A stretch of DNA of 64,000 bases from Timema cristinae (lineage: Eukaryota > Arthropoda > Insecta > Phasmatodea > Timematidae), in assembly GCA_039000515.1 (NCBI GenBank), contig JBCFYV010000001.1, positions 35,817,620-35,881,619 on the forward strand, read 5' to 3'. Numbering within the stretch: the stretch's first letter is position 1; each line of letters starts with the position of its first letter. This document shows, piece by piece, positions 34,554 through 44,884 of the stretch. Below the pieces are notes generated by a model that saw only the letters and a list, made by a program, of their open reading frames with translations, had not been told where the DNA came from and searched no databases. The translations under genes and the position numbers were made by a program.

Positions 34554-34949
34554 TTAAGGTATAGTGGAAGGAGACTTGATAAAAGACAGTGTTTTTGAAG
34601 TTTTCATTGCAAAATATTTTTTAGGCTAAAAAACATAAAATATTGCTCCAGAAAAAAAAAATAGAGTTTAATTTTCTACACATGTTGATATAAACAACTT
34701 CTTAATATATATCATGTGTATGGTGGCAATATCTAATATTTTTTTTTAATGAAAAGAAAAGGTTGTCAATAAATTCCAGAACACCCTTGACAGATATATA
34801 AGAAATGCAGAGCTTAAAATGTGAAGAAAATTAAAATCTATGTTTGGATTGGAGATATATTCTATTTATTTTGGCCAAAAAAAGTTTTGCCATAAAAAAA
34901 TTGCAAAAAAGACTGGCATTTTCTCGAGTTTATTACATTCCTATCTTAA
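34554..34949. mobile_element. TTAA-ended foldback element, second copy
   Basis: Same family as 7714-8088. TTAA stands at both borders (34554-34557 and 34946-34949). The arms share TAGAGTTTAATTTTCT-CACATG against AGATTTTAATTTTCTTCACA on the complement, and the centre carries CTGGAATTTATTGACAAC-type sequence on the minus strand. More diverged than the first copy and without coding capacity. Confidence 0.65.
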
Positions 34950-34954
34950 GGCAT

Positions 34955-35165
34955 CATCACTTTCTCGATAGATCAGAATGCAGATGACGGGGATATCATG
35001 GTTTGATCCCATTCGGTTTTACTGAGGGTATTTCTTACTAAATATATCTCTCCACATAAATGAGGGTACGGTTCCTCTAATTTCAATCTTGCTCATCTCT
35101 TTTACATTAGGGCAGTTAACACATAGTTGTATAGCCAAAACAGGCAGCAAGATGAGGTGCTAAGT
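34955..35165 (+). mobile_element. Type C SINE, plus strand, degenerate
   Basis: GATGACGGGGATATCATGGT, a TTTGATCCCATTCGG B-box, TACTGAGGGTATTTCTTACT, TCTCCACATAAATGAGGG and the tail word AGGCAGCAAGATGAGGTGCTAA. An (AT)n run follows at 35167-35190. Confidence 0.65.
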
Positions 35166-35194
35166 TACATATATATATATATATATATACATTA

Positions 35195-35434
35195 CATTCT
35201 TCACTCATTTGGGCTAAACGCATACATTCATTACGTTTATTAAATAAGTTTAAGAAGGACAGAAATTCCAAAGAAGTTTACGTACATTTAAATGAAAGGA
35301 ACGTATGAAAACATCTATGAATAAGAACCTCAGTATATTCTCGTGGGATTCGATCCCTGATCTTCCCGCTGGGCAACAATCCAGTATAGCACGAGATTGA
35401 CGCATCAGACCACGCGACCATTGACCTGGTTCAA
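35195..35434 (-). mobile_element. Type B SINE, minus strand, degenerate
   Basis: The minus strand has GGTCGCGTGGTCTGATGCGTC (A-box), AGGGATCGAATCCCACGAG (B-box) and a body with TTCCTTTCATTTAAATGTACG. The tail is hardly readable. The 71-codon minus frame overlapping it is not a gene. Confidence 0.6.
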
Positions 35435-35537
35435 TTAATATCAAATTAGTGTATGTAAGGTACATTTTTATTTAGCTCGAAATAGTATTTTAACTCCAAG
35501 TACTTTCTTTACTGAAGATTTATTTAAATTATAATAT

Positions 35538-35883
35538 TCTGAAAATTGAAAAATGAAACCTGGACACGGGAATCGAACCCGGGACCTTTGTCTTAGTACG
35601 TCACTGCTCTAACCACTGAGCTATCCAGGAATCGTCCCGTGCCCAGGGTCATTCTTCATTCATTTTTTAAGTCAAAGTTTATGATGGACGTGCGAAAATT
35701 ACACATTAGTAGCCGACGATTTTCGCACGTCCATCATAAACTCTGCCTTAAAATATGAGTGAAGAATGACCCTGGGCACGGGACGAATCCTGGATAGGTC
35801 AGTGGTCAGAGCATTGGCGTACTAAGACAAAGTTCTGGGTTCGATTTCCGTGTCCAGGTGTCATTTTTTAAATTTTCAGAATA
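35538..35883. mobile_element. 345-bp palindrome with two type D tRNA-like arms
   Basis: The left arm (35538-35698) and right arm (35718-35883) are inverted copies with few mismatches around a centre of about 19 bp. Each arm holds a tRNA-like segment: CTGGATAGCTCAGTGGTTAG with GGTCCCGGGTTCGATTCCCG on the minus strand at left, and CTGGATAGGTCAGTGGTCAG with TTCTGGGTTCGATTTCCGTG on the plus strand at right. Also repeated are TGACCCTGGGCACGGGACGA, TGAGTGAAGAATGACC and TGATGGACGTGCGAAAAT. The other type D copies in this window have one arm only. Each tRNA-like segment has a T-loop and D-arm that could fold, but I do not call functional tRNAs. Confidence 0.9.
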
Positions 35884-35889
35884 TGATAT

Positions 35890-36480
35890 CATGATGGAGA
35901 ATTCCTCAATAAAAAGCATAATAATAGCTTCGGCCATTTGATTCTTAAATTATAGTGCCTGAATATAGAGGTGTTAATGACGTCATGAAGTGTTTCCAAG
36001 GCAAGCAATGATACTTTAAGGTGATTCGTCCAACAAGCTTCTCTTAGAATTAATAGGCTATAACATTTTGACAGGGAATTTTAAACATGGTAGAAGGGTA
36101 GATGTATTGTGAAAAGAGGGATGGGCAGGTGGAATGGGAAAGTAAGCTGGGATTGCCAGCTCTTTGTTCACAACAGGGTATCATAGCATTACCACTTTTT
36201 TTTTCCACTAGGGAACTCTACTGTAATTTACAACATGAATGGTCACTGCATGGCTCACCCGGGAGTTGTGGTCTTGAGTTTGAATCTTGGCTACTAATAT
36301 TCATAGAATATTAATAATTTAAAATAATGAACTTATTACACGTGTCGCAAATTATTTGCTGTAACGAATACTATTAGGCCTATATTTACAAAATGTATTC
36401 TTGGAAGAAAAAAATATGTATTACTAGGCAATTTAATGAAATAATTTTAGTTGTGAAAGCTTAAGGGTTATTTTATTATG
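35890..36480. other. No feature seen
   Basis: AT-rich to medium composition. The frame at 36102-36314 (+, 70 codons) has no motif. Confidence 0.4.
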
Positions 36481-36483
36481 CTT

Positions 36484-36735
36484 TTAGCACCGAGTCTAAT
36501 GATCCGTTCACGGTATACTCACATGTATTAATTACGCTAAGTAGTTAGGGATTAGGAAAGTTGAATTTAGAGGAAGTGCACTATAATTTGCGTAGAGAGA
36601 GAGCGGGAAACTATTTATAATAAAACAACCCTTTGTACACCTGACGTAGATCGAACCCCGATCTCCCTCTCTTTAACGATCTAGTCTACGACATGAGTGA
36701 CGCCTTAGAGATCATGCTAGCACCAGAGCAGGTTT
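36484..36735 (-). mobile_element. Type B SINE, minus strand
   Basis: The minus strand has an ACCTGCTCTGGTGCTAGCATG head, a GGGGTTCGATCTACGTCAGG B-box, the body with GGTTGTTTTATTATAAATAGTTT and CGCAAATTATAG, and the tail from 36486. The stem-loop is disturbed. Confidence 0.72.
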
Positions 36736-36844
36736 TAGAGTTCTTTATTTGTAGTTATTATTATAATAGTTAACAGACTTCATGATTGGCATCTTACAAA
36801 CCAGCCGAAAAGCTGTAAAAATGTTTGAAAGCCACGTAGGTCAA

Positions 36845-37425
36845 GTGGCCTACAAGACTAGGACCAACTGGCCGACAAGCTTATGCATAAGAAGGCAAAG
36901 TGATCGACAGCCAACTGGTTGACCAACTAAATAAATATATTTCAAACTTGAGTGTGTCAAGTGATTGACCTGTTTAGGACCATTTGATAAGATATACAAC
37001 TGTTTGACATGAGAGGATCTTATGATATAAAAAGGTCGAGATGGATTGACCATTTGACCAATTGACCGACAAGTTAATGCAAAACAACGTGTTTGACAAC
37101 AAAATCATAAACGGAAAATAATATGTCTATGAAATATTATTATTTTAATAAAATTTATAACTAATAAAATACCCTCATTTGTGACCACGTGATACAATGC
37201 CTCATTCTCATGCCTTAATTAATTTAGTGGATATTTTAGCACAGCGTCTTACTACCCATTCGGTTTATATGCTAATTGTGTGGATTAAAATCATCATTAG
37301 TAAAGCATCAATTTTCTAAGTTGGTCTTATTGGGTTAATTAGTTGGCTTTCGATCATTTTGTCCACATATGCATGAGTTCAACCAGTTGGTACAAGTCAT
37401 GTCCTACTCTTGTAGGCCCCTAACC
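36845..37425. mobile_element. Foldback element next to the 47-bp array
   Basis: The left arm (36847-36930: GGCCTACAAGACTAGGAC, CCAACTGG, TGCATAAG, AAAGTGATCGACAGCCAACT) reappears inverted in the right arm (37322-37425: AGTTGGCTTTCGATCATTTT, ATGCATGAG, CCAGTTGG, CCTACTCTTGTAGGCC). The arms are about 85-100 bp and imperfect. Inside lies a SINE tail fragment (37236-37262). Confidence 0.7.
37236..37262 (-). mobile_element. SINE tail fragment, minus strand
   Basis: AGCACAGCGTCTTACTACCC followed by ATTCGGTTTATATG is the end shared by type A and B SINEs. The sequence beyond matches neither body, so it is a heavily 5'-truncated insertion or a remnant. Confidence 0.7.
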
Positions 37426-38815
37426 AGGTCCAGGGACATCTAACAATAATTAATTTATGAACCAGTGGTAACAAAGCCCGGGACATCAAATAATGTAATA
37501 TTATTATGAACCACTAGTAACAAGGGCCCGGTAAATAAATTAATAAAATATAATGAACCACTAGTAACCAGGCGCCAAGACATAAAACAATAGAATATAA
37601 TGAACCACTAGTAACCAGGCGCCAAGACATAAAACAATAGAATATAATGAACCACTAGTAACCAGGCGCCAAGACATAAAACAATAGAATATAATGAACC
37701 ACTAGTAACCAGGCCCAAGACATAAAACAATAGAATATAATGAACCACTAGTAACCAGGCGCCAAGACATAAAACAATAGAATATAATGAACCACTAGTA
37801 ACCAGGCGCCAAGACATAAAACAATAGAATATAATGAACCACTAGTAACCAGGCGCCAAGACATAAAACAATAGAATATAATGAACCACTAGTAACCAGG
37901 CGCCAAGACATAAAACAATAGAATATAATGAACCACTAGTAACCAGGCGCCAAGACATAAAACAATAGAATATAATGAACCACTAGTAACCAGGCGCCAA
38001 GACATAAAACAATAGAATATAATGAACCACTAGTAACCAGGCCCCAAGACATAAAACAATAGAATTTAATGAACCACTAGTAACCAGGCGCCAAGACATA
38101 AAACAATAGAATATAATGAACCACTAGTAACCAGGCGCCAAGACATAAAACAATAGAATATAATGAACCACTAGTAACCAGGCGCCAAGACATAAAACAA
38201 TAGAATATAATGAACCACTAGTAACCAGGCGCCAAGACATAAAACAATAGAATATAATGAACCACTAGTAACCAGGCGCCAAGACATAAAACAATAGAAT
38301 ATAATGAACCACTAGTAACCAGGCGCCAAGACATAAAACAATAGAATATAATGAACCACTAGTAACCAGGCGCCAAGACATAAAACAATAGAATATAATG
38401 AACCACTAGTAACCAGGCGCCAAGACATAAAACAATAGAATATAATGAACCACTAGTAACCAGGCGCCAAGACATAAAACAATAGAATTTAATGAACCAC
38501 TAGTAACCAGGCGCCAAGACATAAAACAATAGAATATAATGAACCACTAGTAACCAGGCGCCAAGACATAAAACAATAGAATATAATGAACCACTAGTAA
38601 CCAGGTCCCAAGACATAAAACAATAGAATATAATGAACCACTAGTAACCAGGCTGTGGGACATAAATAATAGCATATTGTGAACCAGTGCTAACAAGGTC
38701 CTGGAACATAAAATATTATATTAGGAACCACTGGTAACCAGACCCTTAGGCATGAAACAATAAAATATAATGAACCACTGGTAACAAGGCCCCGGAACAA
38801 CAAACAATAGAGGGT
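37424..38815. repeat. 47-bp minisatellite array
   Basis: The unit is GAACCACTAGTAACCAGG, CGCCAAGACATAAAACAATA, GAATATAAT (47 bp). From 37555 to about 38640 some 23 units are nearly identical. Changes are limited to a one-base deletion near 37710 and scattered GGCCCC, GGTCCC or TTTAAT variants. Units at both edges (37424-37550 and 38650-38815) are clearly diverged and irregular. Each core unit contains the palindromes ACTAGT and GGCGCC. The 69-codon minus frame at 37608-37817 is repeat-derived. Confidence 0.97.
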
Positions 38816-38819
38816 TCTG

Positions 38820-39080
38820 AGTGGAAGCTGTGTTACAAACTAAGATTTTTAGTGGATAAGATAAATGTATGATTTAAACCCAGATTTTGATAATAAGATC
38901 ATTATTTGACAACTAGAAAAGTTACTAGAAATGGGTTCACTAATTCATACTTCAAATCATGTGAGTTACAGCTCTAACTTTGATAAAGGCTTATACTATA
39001 ATATTTATATAAGTTATAGTCTGAACTGACTATACTGACTAAACTTTTGTATCGTCAGTTTGCGTGGATATTAGATCATG
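38820..39080. other. No feature seen
   Basis: AT-rich spacer. Confidence 0.4.
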
Positions 39081-39084
39081 AGCA

Positions 39085-39170
39085 TGGAACGAATCCTGGA
39101 TAGCTCAGTGCTAGAAAATTGACGCGCTAAGATCCTGGGATCAATTTTATTCTAATGTCAAGGTGTCATT
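39085..39170 (+). mobile_element. Type D tRNA-derived remnant, plus strand
   Basis: GAGCATGGAACGAATCCTGG, ATAGCTCAGTGCTAGAAAAT and TGTCAAGGTGTCATTTTTCA match the outer and tRNA-like parts of type D. The B-box is destroyed (CTGGGATCAATTTTATTC). Confidence 0.65.
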
Positions 39171-39425
39171 TTTCAACAAATTTAAATTAATTAAATTGTA
39201 TTCTCCTCCATACGAACATTCACGTGGTTAAAGTGATTTGCAGCTTGTGTGTTTATATTCATTTGTAATTAATTAAGGAAGCCGTAGTTCAAACCAAAAC
39301 TCTTTGTGGTGAATTTAAATGTATGATATAGTTCCTTACGAACTACAACAAGTAGAAAGCTACTATGTCTTTAGAAAATGATATACACGACACATATGTA
39401 TCTCCTACGTTTGTTATGAGTTTAT
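39171..39425. other. No feature seen
   Basis: AT-rich; nothing recognised. Confidence 0.4.
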
Positions 39426-39433
39426 TACGTACC

Positions 39434-39979
39434 CAAGGCCATAGCCAGCCAATACTTTCGTGGGGTGGGAGGAGGTGTTTGGTGGATAGATTCCCCAATT
39501 GCCGGAAGCTAGATTTAAAAAAAAGAGAAACAGTTCTAGAAGCTATCTGAAGTGTTTTTTTATTTGCAACATAACCCCCTAACTGCCAGAGGCTAGGACA
39601 AATTCTAAATATTATACACCTCTAGAAGCTATCTTAAACACCTCTAGAAGCCATTTGAAGGTGTTTTTTTGTGACATAACCCCATAGTTGCCGAAGACTA
39701 GAAAATATTCTGAATATTAAATACATCTAGAAGCTATCAGAAGTGTTTTTTTCTGGGCAACATAGACCCTAAATGCTGAAGGCTAGAAAACATTATAAAT
39801 ATTAAACACCTCTAGTAGCTCTCTGAAGTGCTTTTTATGGTTACACAGCTCCCTAATTTGTACTTGTATCTTAATTTTGATATTTTTTAACCATAAATAA
39901 AGCCACATATATTTTGTTCATAAAATTTTGGGGAGGGTTTTAAACCCCAAACACCCTCCCTCCCCCATCTACGGCCTTG
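39434..39979. mobile_element. hAT-like non-autonomous element with internal tandem repeats
   Basis: The left end CAAGGCCATAG and the complement of the right end CAAGGCCGTAG form short inverted termini. They are followed on both sides by G-rich GGGAGGAGGTGTTTGG-like sequence. TACGTACC (39426-39433) and TAAGTACC (39980-39987) differ at one base, an 8-bp target duplication as in hAT elements. The interior (39480-39860) has about four diverged tandem units of 80-100 bp carrying CTAGAAGCTATCTGAAGTG and CCCC-TAACTGCC-GAGGCTAG. Termini of the CAAGGCCGTAGCC type occur in repeats of many invertebrates. No transposase. Confidence 0.75.
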
Positions 39980-39987
39980 TAAGTACC

Positions 39988-40355
39988 TGAAAACGTAGAT
40001 CAAATCTTTCATTGTTTTAAGTTTATATCGATTCTTGTTCGATTTCCCCATTTTATTTCGTTTTATTGGTTTTTATGTACGTTGCTTTTATAGGTTTGAA
40101 ATTATCCATGTCAATAAACACGCAAAATAATTTTTTTTTAGAAAATGCCTAAAGAAATGCAGTACTCATGAGACATTAGATATATTTTAAAAACTTTTAA
40201 GATCTTTTTAATGTTCAATATACAACCAGTAATAAAAGTGCAACGCATATAATTTTATACATTCATGAAGTTAATTGTAATATACAGATAAACAATACGT
40301 TTAAAATCAAGATGTATTTTGATGTACCAAGAGATGAGTTACTTTGACACCATGA
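39988..40355. other. No feature seen
   Basis: AT-rich; nothing recognised. Confidence 0.4.
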
Positions 40356-40359
40356 AGAA

Positions 40360-40725
40360 CAAACGATTGCAATCATAAAAACTTGAATTTTTAAAAGTGG
40401 GGGGCTACCGTGAAGTTAGCCCCTCATGAGTAAACAAAGCGCCACAAGTTCACAATCCATTTGTGCAAGAACGAATGTGGAACAAACGAAACTTTTTGTG
40501 GAACAATCCGGAACAAACGAAGAACAAACGATTGCGATCATAAAAACTTGAATTTTTACAAGTGGGGGGCTACCGTGAAGTTGGCCCCCCAATGTAAACA
40601 TATCATTTGTGGGGCTATCAAAACGAAACAAACGAAAATTTTTGCGGAACAATCCGAACAAACGATTGCGATCATAAAAACTTGAATTTTTAAAAGTGTG
40701 GGGGCCAACTTCACGGACGTGATCC
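40360..40725. mobile_element. Repeat unit array with inverted CCGTGAAGTTGGCCCC ends
   Basis: Three direct units start with ACAAACGATTGCGATCATAA (about 40362, 40524 and 40657), each continuing AAACTTGAATTTTTAAAAGTG. The first two end in CTACCGTGAAGTTRGCCCC (40408-40425 and 40571-40588). The third ends with the reverse complement GGGGCCAACTTCACGG (40703-40718). The 16-bp inverted words suggest transposon termini with an internally repeated copy. The frames of 74 (+) and 81 (-) codons are artefacts. Confidence 0.7.
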
Positions 40726-41285
40726 TTACTTGGTCGACTTGTCTGTGTTATTGGTAGGTACAGTCAAAACAAGAAGTTTCAGGAAATGGACACAGCAAAT
40801 TTACGTTTTCATTGATAAACCTGGTGTGAATAATAAAATAAAAGAGTAGGTTGGACTGATAGACCAAACAAATTTGAAATAACGACATTAAGTACTACCA
40901 AATGATATAAAATCAAAGTATTTGGGTAGAAAACTAAAAGTACTTGTAACAGATCAAATATTATGTAATTTTACAACTATTAAAAAACTTATAAATTAAA
41001 AACTAATTTTATTTAAAATATTGTAAGTACTTCATTGTTTACTCTCCATATGCATGTCTAGCTAGAATAAATTTAATCCCCATAATTGAAGTACTTTATC
41101 TTAAAATTAGTATGAAAAATTGATAAAATAGGAAGTTTGAGTACTTATAACTCGAGAACTGTAATGAATTGAAATCATTGAATCAATATTTATAGCTTAG
41201 TTATACACTTATTAAAATAATGTAATAAAATGTTGATGGTCAAATGATCTTAAACTGTACCTGTGAATTTCTCTCACATATTTCA
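40726..41285. other. No feature seen
   Basis: AT-rich; nothing recognised. Confidence 0.4.
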
Positions 41286-41289
41286 GTGG

Positions 41290-41505
41290 CCGAAAATTCT
41301 GAGGTTTCACACTTTTGTTAGACTGGCTTGCTGTTGATGGGTAGATAGGAGATCTAATACCATTTAGGTCTATTGAGATAGATTGTTTCCCACTCCCCTT
41401 CCACGCAAATGCTAGTAGATTTCCTTTAAAATTATTCCTCCCTCATCCTTACCTCATTAAATTAATTCATATCAATTTATAACATGAACAGTTATCAATA
41501 CATGG
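41290..41505 (+). mobile_element. Type C SINE, plus strand, degenerate
   Basis: GTTGATGGGTAGATAGGAG, TCTAATACCATTTAGG (damaged B-box), TCTATTGAGATAGATTG and TTCCACGCAAATGCTAG are followed by CTCATCCTTACCTCATTAAA. The tail is poor. Confidence 0.6.
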
Positions 41506-42077
41506 TGATTAATAATGAAAAATTACTGTTCTCATCATTTAGTAAAACACTCGTTGCTCGGTTGGAAACATAAATATATTTCCCATTTTTTGTTTTTAGC
41601 GCAGAACCTATTTTTGATTGGTCAGATGGTAAGCAAATGTGCAAAAACCCAACACATGCAGGGCTGGACCGAGGTTATATTTTGTGCCCGGTCAGGATTG
41701 CTTTTTGGTACTTTCTAAATGATTGGGGGATAGTAGGAGAGCAGAAAAATTATTTCCAAACCTGGCAATTTTAAACCTTTCTTAACATGGGCGTAGTAAG
41801 AAAATAATCACAAAGTAAACTTTATTAATGGTAATCATACTCCAAACTGTTCACTAAGAGATTTTACTAGAACTGTTAGGATTGTAAATATAACTATAAG
41901 AAAAAGTTTTAAGACAATATTCTCCTATTTTCTATTTTATTATAACAAATACCCTTTTGATATAATGAACGATTTAAGAGATTATTGCAAAAAAAAAATT
42001 AGGGTTTCATTTTTTATTCAAGATCAAGAATGTAAACAAAATTTTAAAAACGGAAATAAAACTTAATTTACTCACCA
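41506..42077. other. No feature seen
   Basis: AT-rich; the 67-codon plus frame at 41515-41718 has no motif. Confidence 0.4.
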
Positions 42078-42149
42078 ATGAAAACTATACCAATATGTAA
42101 AATCATATGTTGTTATCAAAAAAGTGAACGATGTTTATGCTTAACAAAT

Positions 42150-42345
42150 CCACTATCACGTCCAGGTTCCGTTAGATTAGATTGGAGCTCTGCTTTACAC
42201 CTCCCTAGAGCTGGCTTTCCAGTTAGCTCTGCGGTTCACCAACCCTTAGGACGCCCTTTGAACACATTCACAGTTCTAACAAGCTTTGCTGAGTCCGGCA
42301 ACACTCCATGGCACGCCAAGAGACGTATCAAACTAATATTACCGT
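42150..42345. other. Moderate-GC segment with a long frame, unidentified
   Basis: About 200 bp stand out in composition. The plus strand is open for 93 codons (42078-42359) and the minus strand is open for most of the same stretch with one stop. Words such as GAGCTCTGC and TAGCTCTGCGG hint at an internal inverted repeat. An exon or a transposon end are both possible. I do not recognise the protein in either direction. Confidence 0.3.
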
Positions 42346-42467
42346 GGAATATAGTTTGAGTAAAAATATGGAGAAACACGGATAGTTAGTAGTCCATCCT
42401 ATTAAGTGAGTGAAGCCTTATACCACTCATCCACGGAATTGGTTCAAGGTCACTTCCATTCCATGTG

Positions 42468-42475
<8 letters not shown>

Positions 42476-42502
<27 letters not shown>

Positions 42503-42767
42503 GCACCGCGTCTTACTACCCGTTCGGGTTATACGCACTTACGCTAATGTGTAATGGTAGGGTGATTGTGAGATGAAATGAAGGACCTACAGTTTAACGT
42601 GGAATCCGAACCACGGTGGAGGCCTGGCATTCCTCACATTCACAAGATGTCTTGTCAGAGGTGAAGGAAGGGTTTGGTAATCAGATAAATCTTTGCCGGG
42701 ACCGAGGATTGAACCCCGGCCGCCAGCATAGAAGTCTGACACCTTACCCCTAGACCACCAGGTCACC
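42476..42767 (-). mobile_element. Type A SINE, full length, minus strand, 14-bp target duplication
   Basis: Complete and close to consensus: GGTGACC head at 42767, a GGTTCAATCCTCGGTCCCGG B-box region (minus strand), CCCGAACGGG stem (42518-42527) and a short (TAA)n. The direct repeat ATGTGATTTATTAT lies at 42463-42476 and 42772-42785; part of it may overlap the tail. Likely young. Confidence 0.96.
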
Positions 42768-42785
42768 TACGATGTGATTTATTAT

Positions 42786-44285
42786 CCACTCTCCTTCAAG
42801 TCATATTTGGACGGTTCTTTAAAATGTAATCTTCTCAATATTTTATTTTAGGATAAGAATGTTTAACTAACTAGCAAAAATAAATTAAAATAAAATAGGT
42901 TAAGAAAATCCATCTTAGAACGGAAACACATTAAACTCTTTGACAGGCTGTGTTGACTTTGTTGTATTTTTTACATATTTCTTTATTAGTAAAAATAAAA
43001 TTTAGGTCAATCTTTTTGGATGTTTTAAGCACTATACATACATCTATAAATATAGATGAGTTCCTTCTTAGAGGTAAACGCTGCCTACTTGAACGCATTG
43101 TTACATACATCAATGTTTTACCTTGGAATAAGAATTTAAAAGTATATTTCACTCCTAATTGGATGTAAAAGTTATCAGAATGTCCCTATAAAATTTTTTA
43201 AAGTTATGCAGGTTATCTAACTTAAATAATCATAAAAAGACGGATTTAGCTTTATTTATACGATTTTAAAATCTTAAGTCAAGAGTTCTGTAAGCAAATA
43301 AATTATTTAGAAACATAAAATATTAATTTTATCAAACAAATAAAGTTATTGTTTAGTATCTTACAACACACATTTTAAAAATAATTGAAGGGACTTTTTG
43401 TGGTTTAGAAGATTCATAACTGTTATTCCCATAAGCAATACTGCAGCGTAAAAAAATTTACTTTCAAATATGTGGTGCATTTAAGAAGGAAAAATTATAT
43501 TAATTATTTATTAACAGTAATAACTCAAAAGGTGTATGATTTATTAAGATTTATTTTCCTGGTATACCAAATTTTGTGAAATAAATAGCACTATTGTAGA
43601 AAAAATACTTAATTATATCATGTAGAATGATTCGTTTAAATTAGCAGTACACATTCAACAGAATGGTATGATTTAGTTTAATTAAATAATTTTTTCATCA
43701 TCACTGAAACAGCTTACTTTGTAAAGCCACAAAGTCTAAAATCAAATATTACTAAAAACATGTACAGACATCATGGCCTAAATATCACAATGCTATTTGT
43801 AGCTTTGTCTCTTTTATTAATATTATTGTGCATTGCTGTGTAGTGTTTGGGAGTGATTAGTTATTGTAATTATATGTGTATTTAGTCATTTCAATTAGAC
43901 TGGCATCAATAATAGTATTTTATACATAGCCTTTTGTAATAATAATAAAAAAAATGATTTTGGTTTATTTATTAGATTGAAGTATTAATTACATGAAAAC
44001 ACGTTTACTAATCCCTTTAATTAAATGAAATTATTTCGTACGGGATTAAAGAATTCTTGTTTGTATCACTAATCAATAGTTAAATATTAGTTTGCATATT
44101 ATTTTAGTTTATATATTTACTACTTCCCGATTTCATGGATTATTTGAACTTAATCGTTTGTTATTTTATAAATACAAATTCAAATGTAATTATTACAAAT
44201 ATTACTTGCGTTAAAATATTGTGACTACCTTAGTTAAATTGTAGTTAGTCTTGACAGTTATTTATTACACTGACATCCAGTTACA
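42786..44285. other. No gene seen
   Basis: About 1.5 kb of AT-rich DNA. The frames at 42931-43152 (-) and 42950-43168 (+) overlap each other in opposite directions and have no motif. Confidence 0.45.
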
Positions 44286-44289
44286 ATTA

Positions 44290-44425
44290 ATTTACTATTT
44301 GGTGATAGAATAGTTGTTTAATTAAAATCCCATTCAAATGTGTACAGGGGGTGGATTTTTCTAAATAGATTCCATCCTCTTACACGTAAATGCTAATACA
44401 CTTGCTCAAAATTCAACTTTCTTAA
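44290..44425 (+). mobile_element. Type C SINE remnant, plus strand
   Basis: AATCCCATTCAAATGTGTAC, GGGGGTGGATTTTTCTAAAT, AGATTCCATCCTCTTACACG, TAAATGCTAATACACTT: the B-box to body order of types B/C without a readable head or tail. Confidence 0.5.
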
Positions 44426-44734
44426 TTTCCAAGTTTCGTATTTCTAATATTTCCACAAATGCTGATCAAACCACTCTTTCTTCAAAATCGATTTTGTTTT
44501 TAATTAGTTTGTTAATTCTGGTAGAAAAAAATGTGGTTGATCTTTAGGTTTTTTATATTGGTGAATCGTAGACACATTTCATAACTTTTGTTTGTCTTTA
44601 AATCTAACACACATGTTAGCTGGTGATTAATCCATCGGGTCTGGTATAAAAAGTGGTGGTTTTTAAATGAAATGTACAAATAATATTAAAAAATACTGTA
44701 ATAAATAATATGAATAAATTCTCTCCTTTTCCTA

Positions 44735-44830
44735 AGTACCTGGCCAAGATTCAAACCTTGATCTCTCCATAATTGGAAATTCACTCTACAACAGACTTGA
44801 CGTCTAAAGCCACTTGATCACCTAAGTAAT
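44735..44830 (-). mobile_element. Type B SINE head remnant, minus strand
   Basis: The minus strand has AGGTGATCAAGTGGCTTTAG (A-box region) and AGATCAAGGTTTGAATCTTG (B-box), the head of a B/C element. The body is absent. Confidence 0.5.
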
Positions 44831-44884
44831 CTACAAAATAACAAAATTGATACAATGCAACTAGGTGGTGTCAAGTTTCCTAAA

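Noticed and set aside
37545..38650. Regular 47-bp repeats as a CRISPR array
   Set aside because: There are no unique spacers; the repeats are directly joined, and the context is a eukaryotic repeat-rich region without cas genes.
42078..42359. 93-codon plus-strand frame as an exon
   Set aside because: No recognisable domain or clear splice sites; the opposite strand is about equally open. Left as unidentified.
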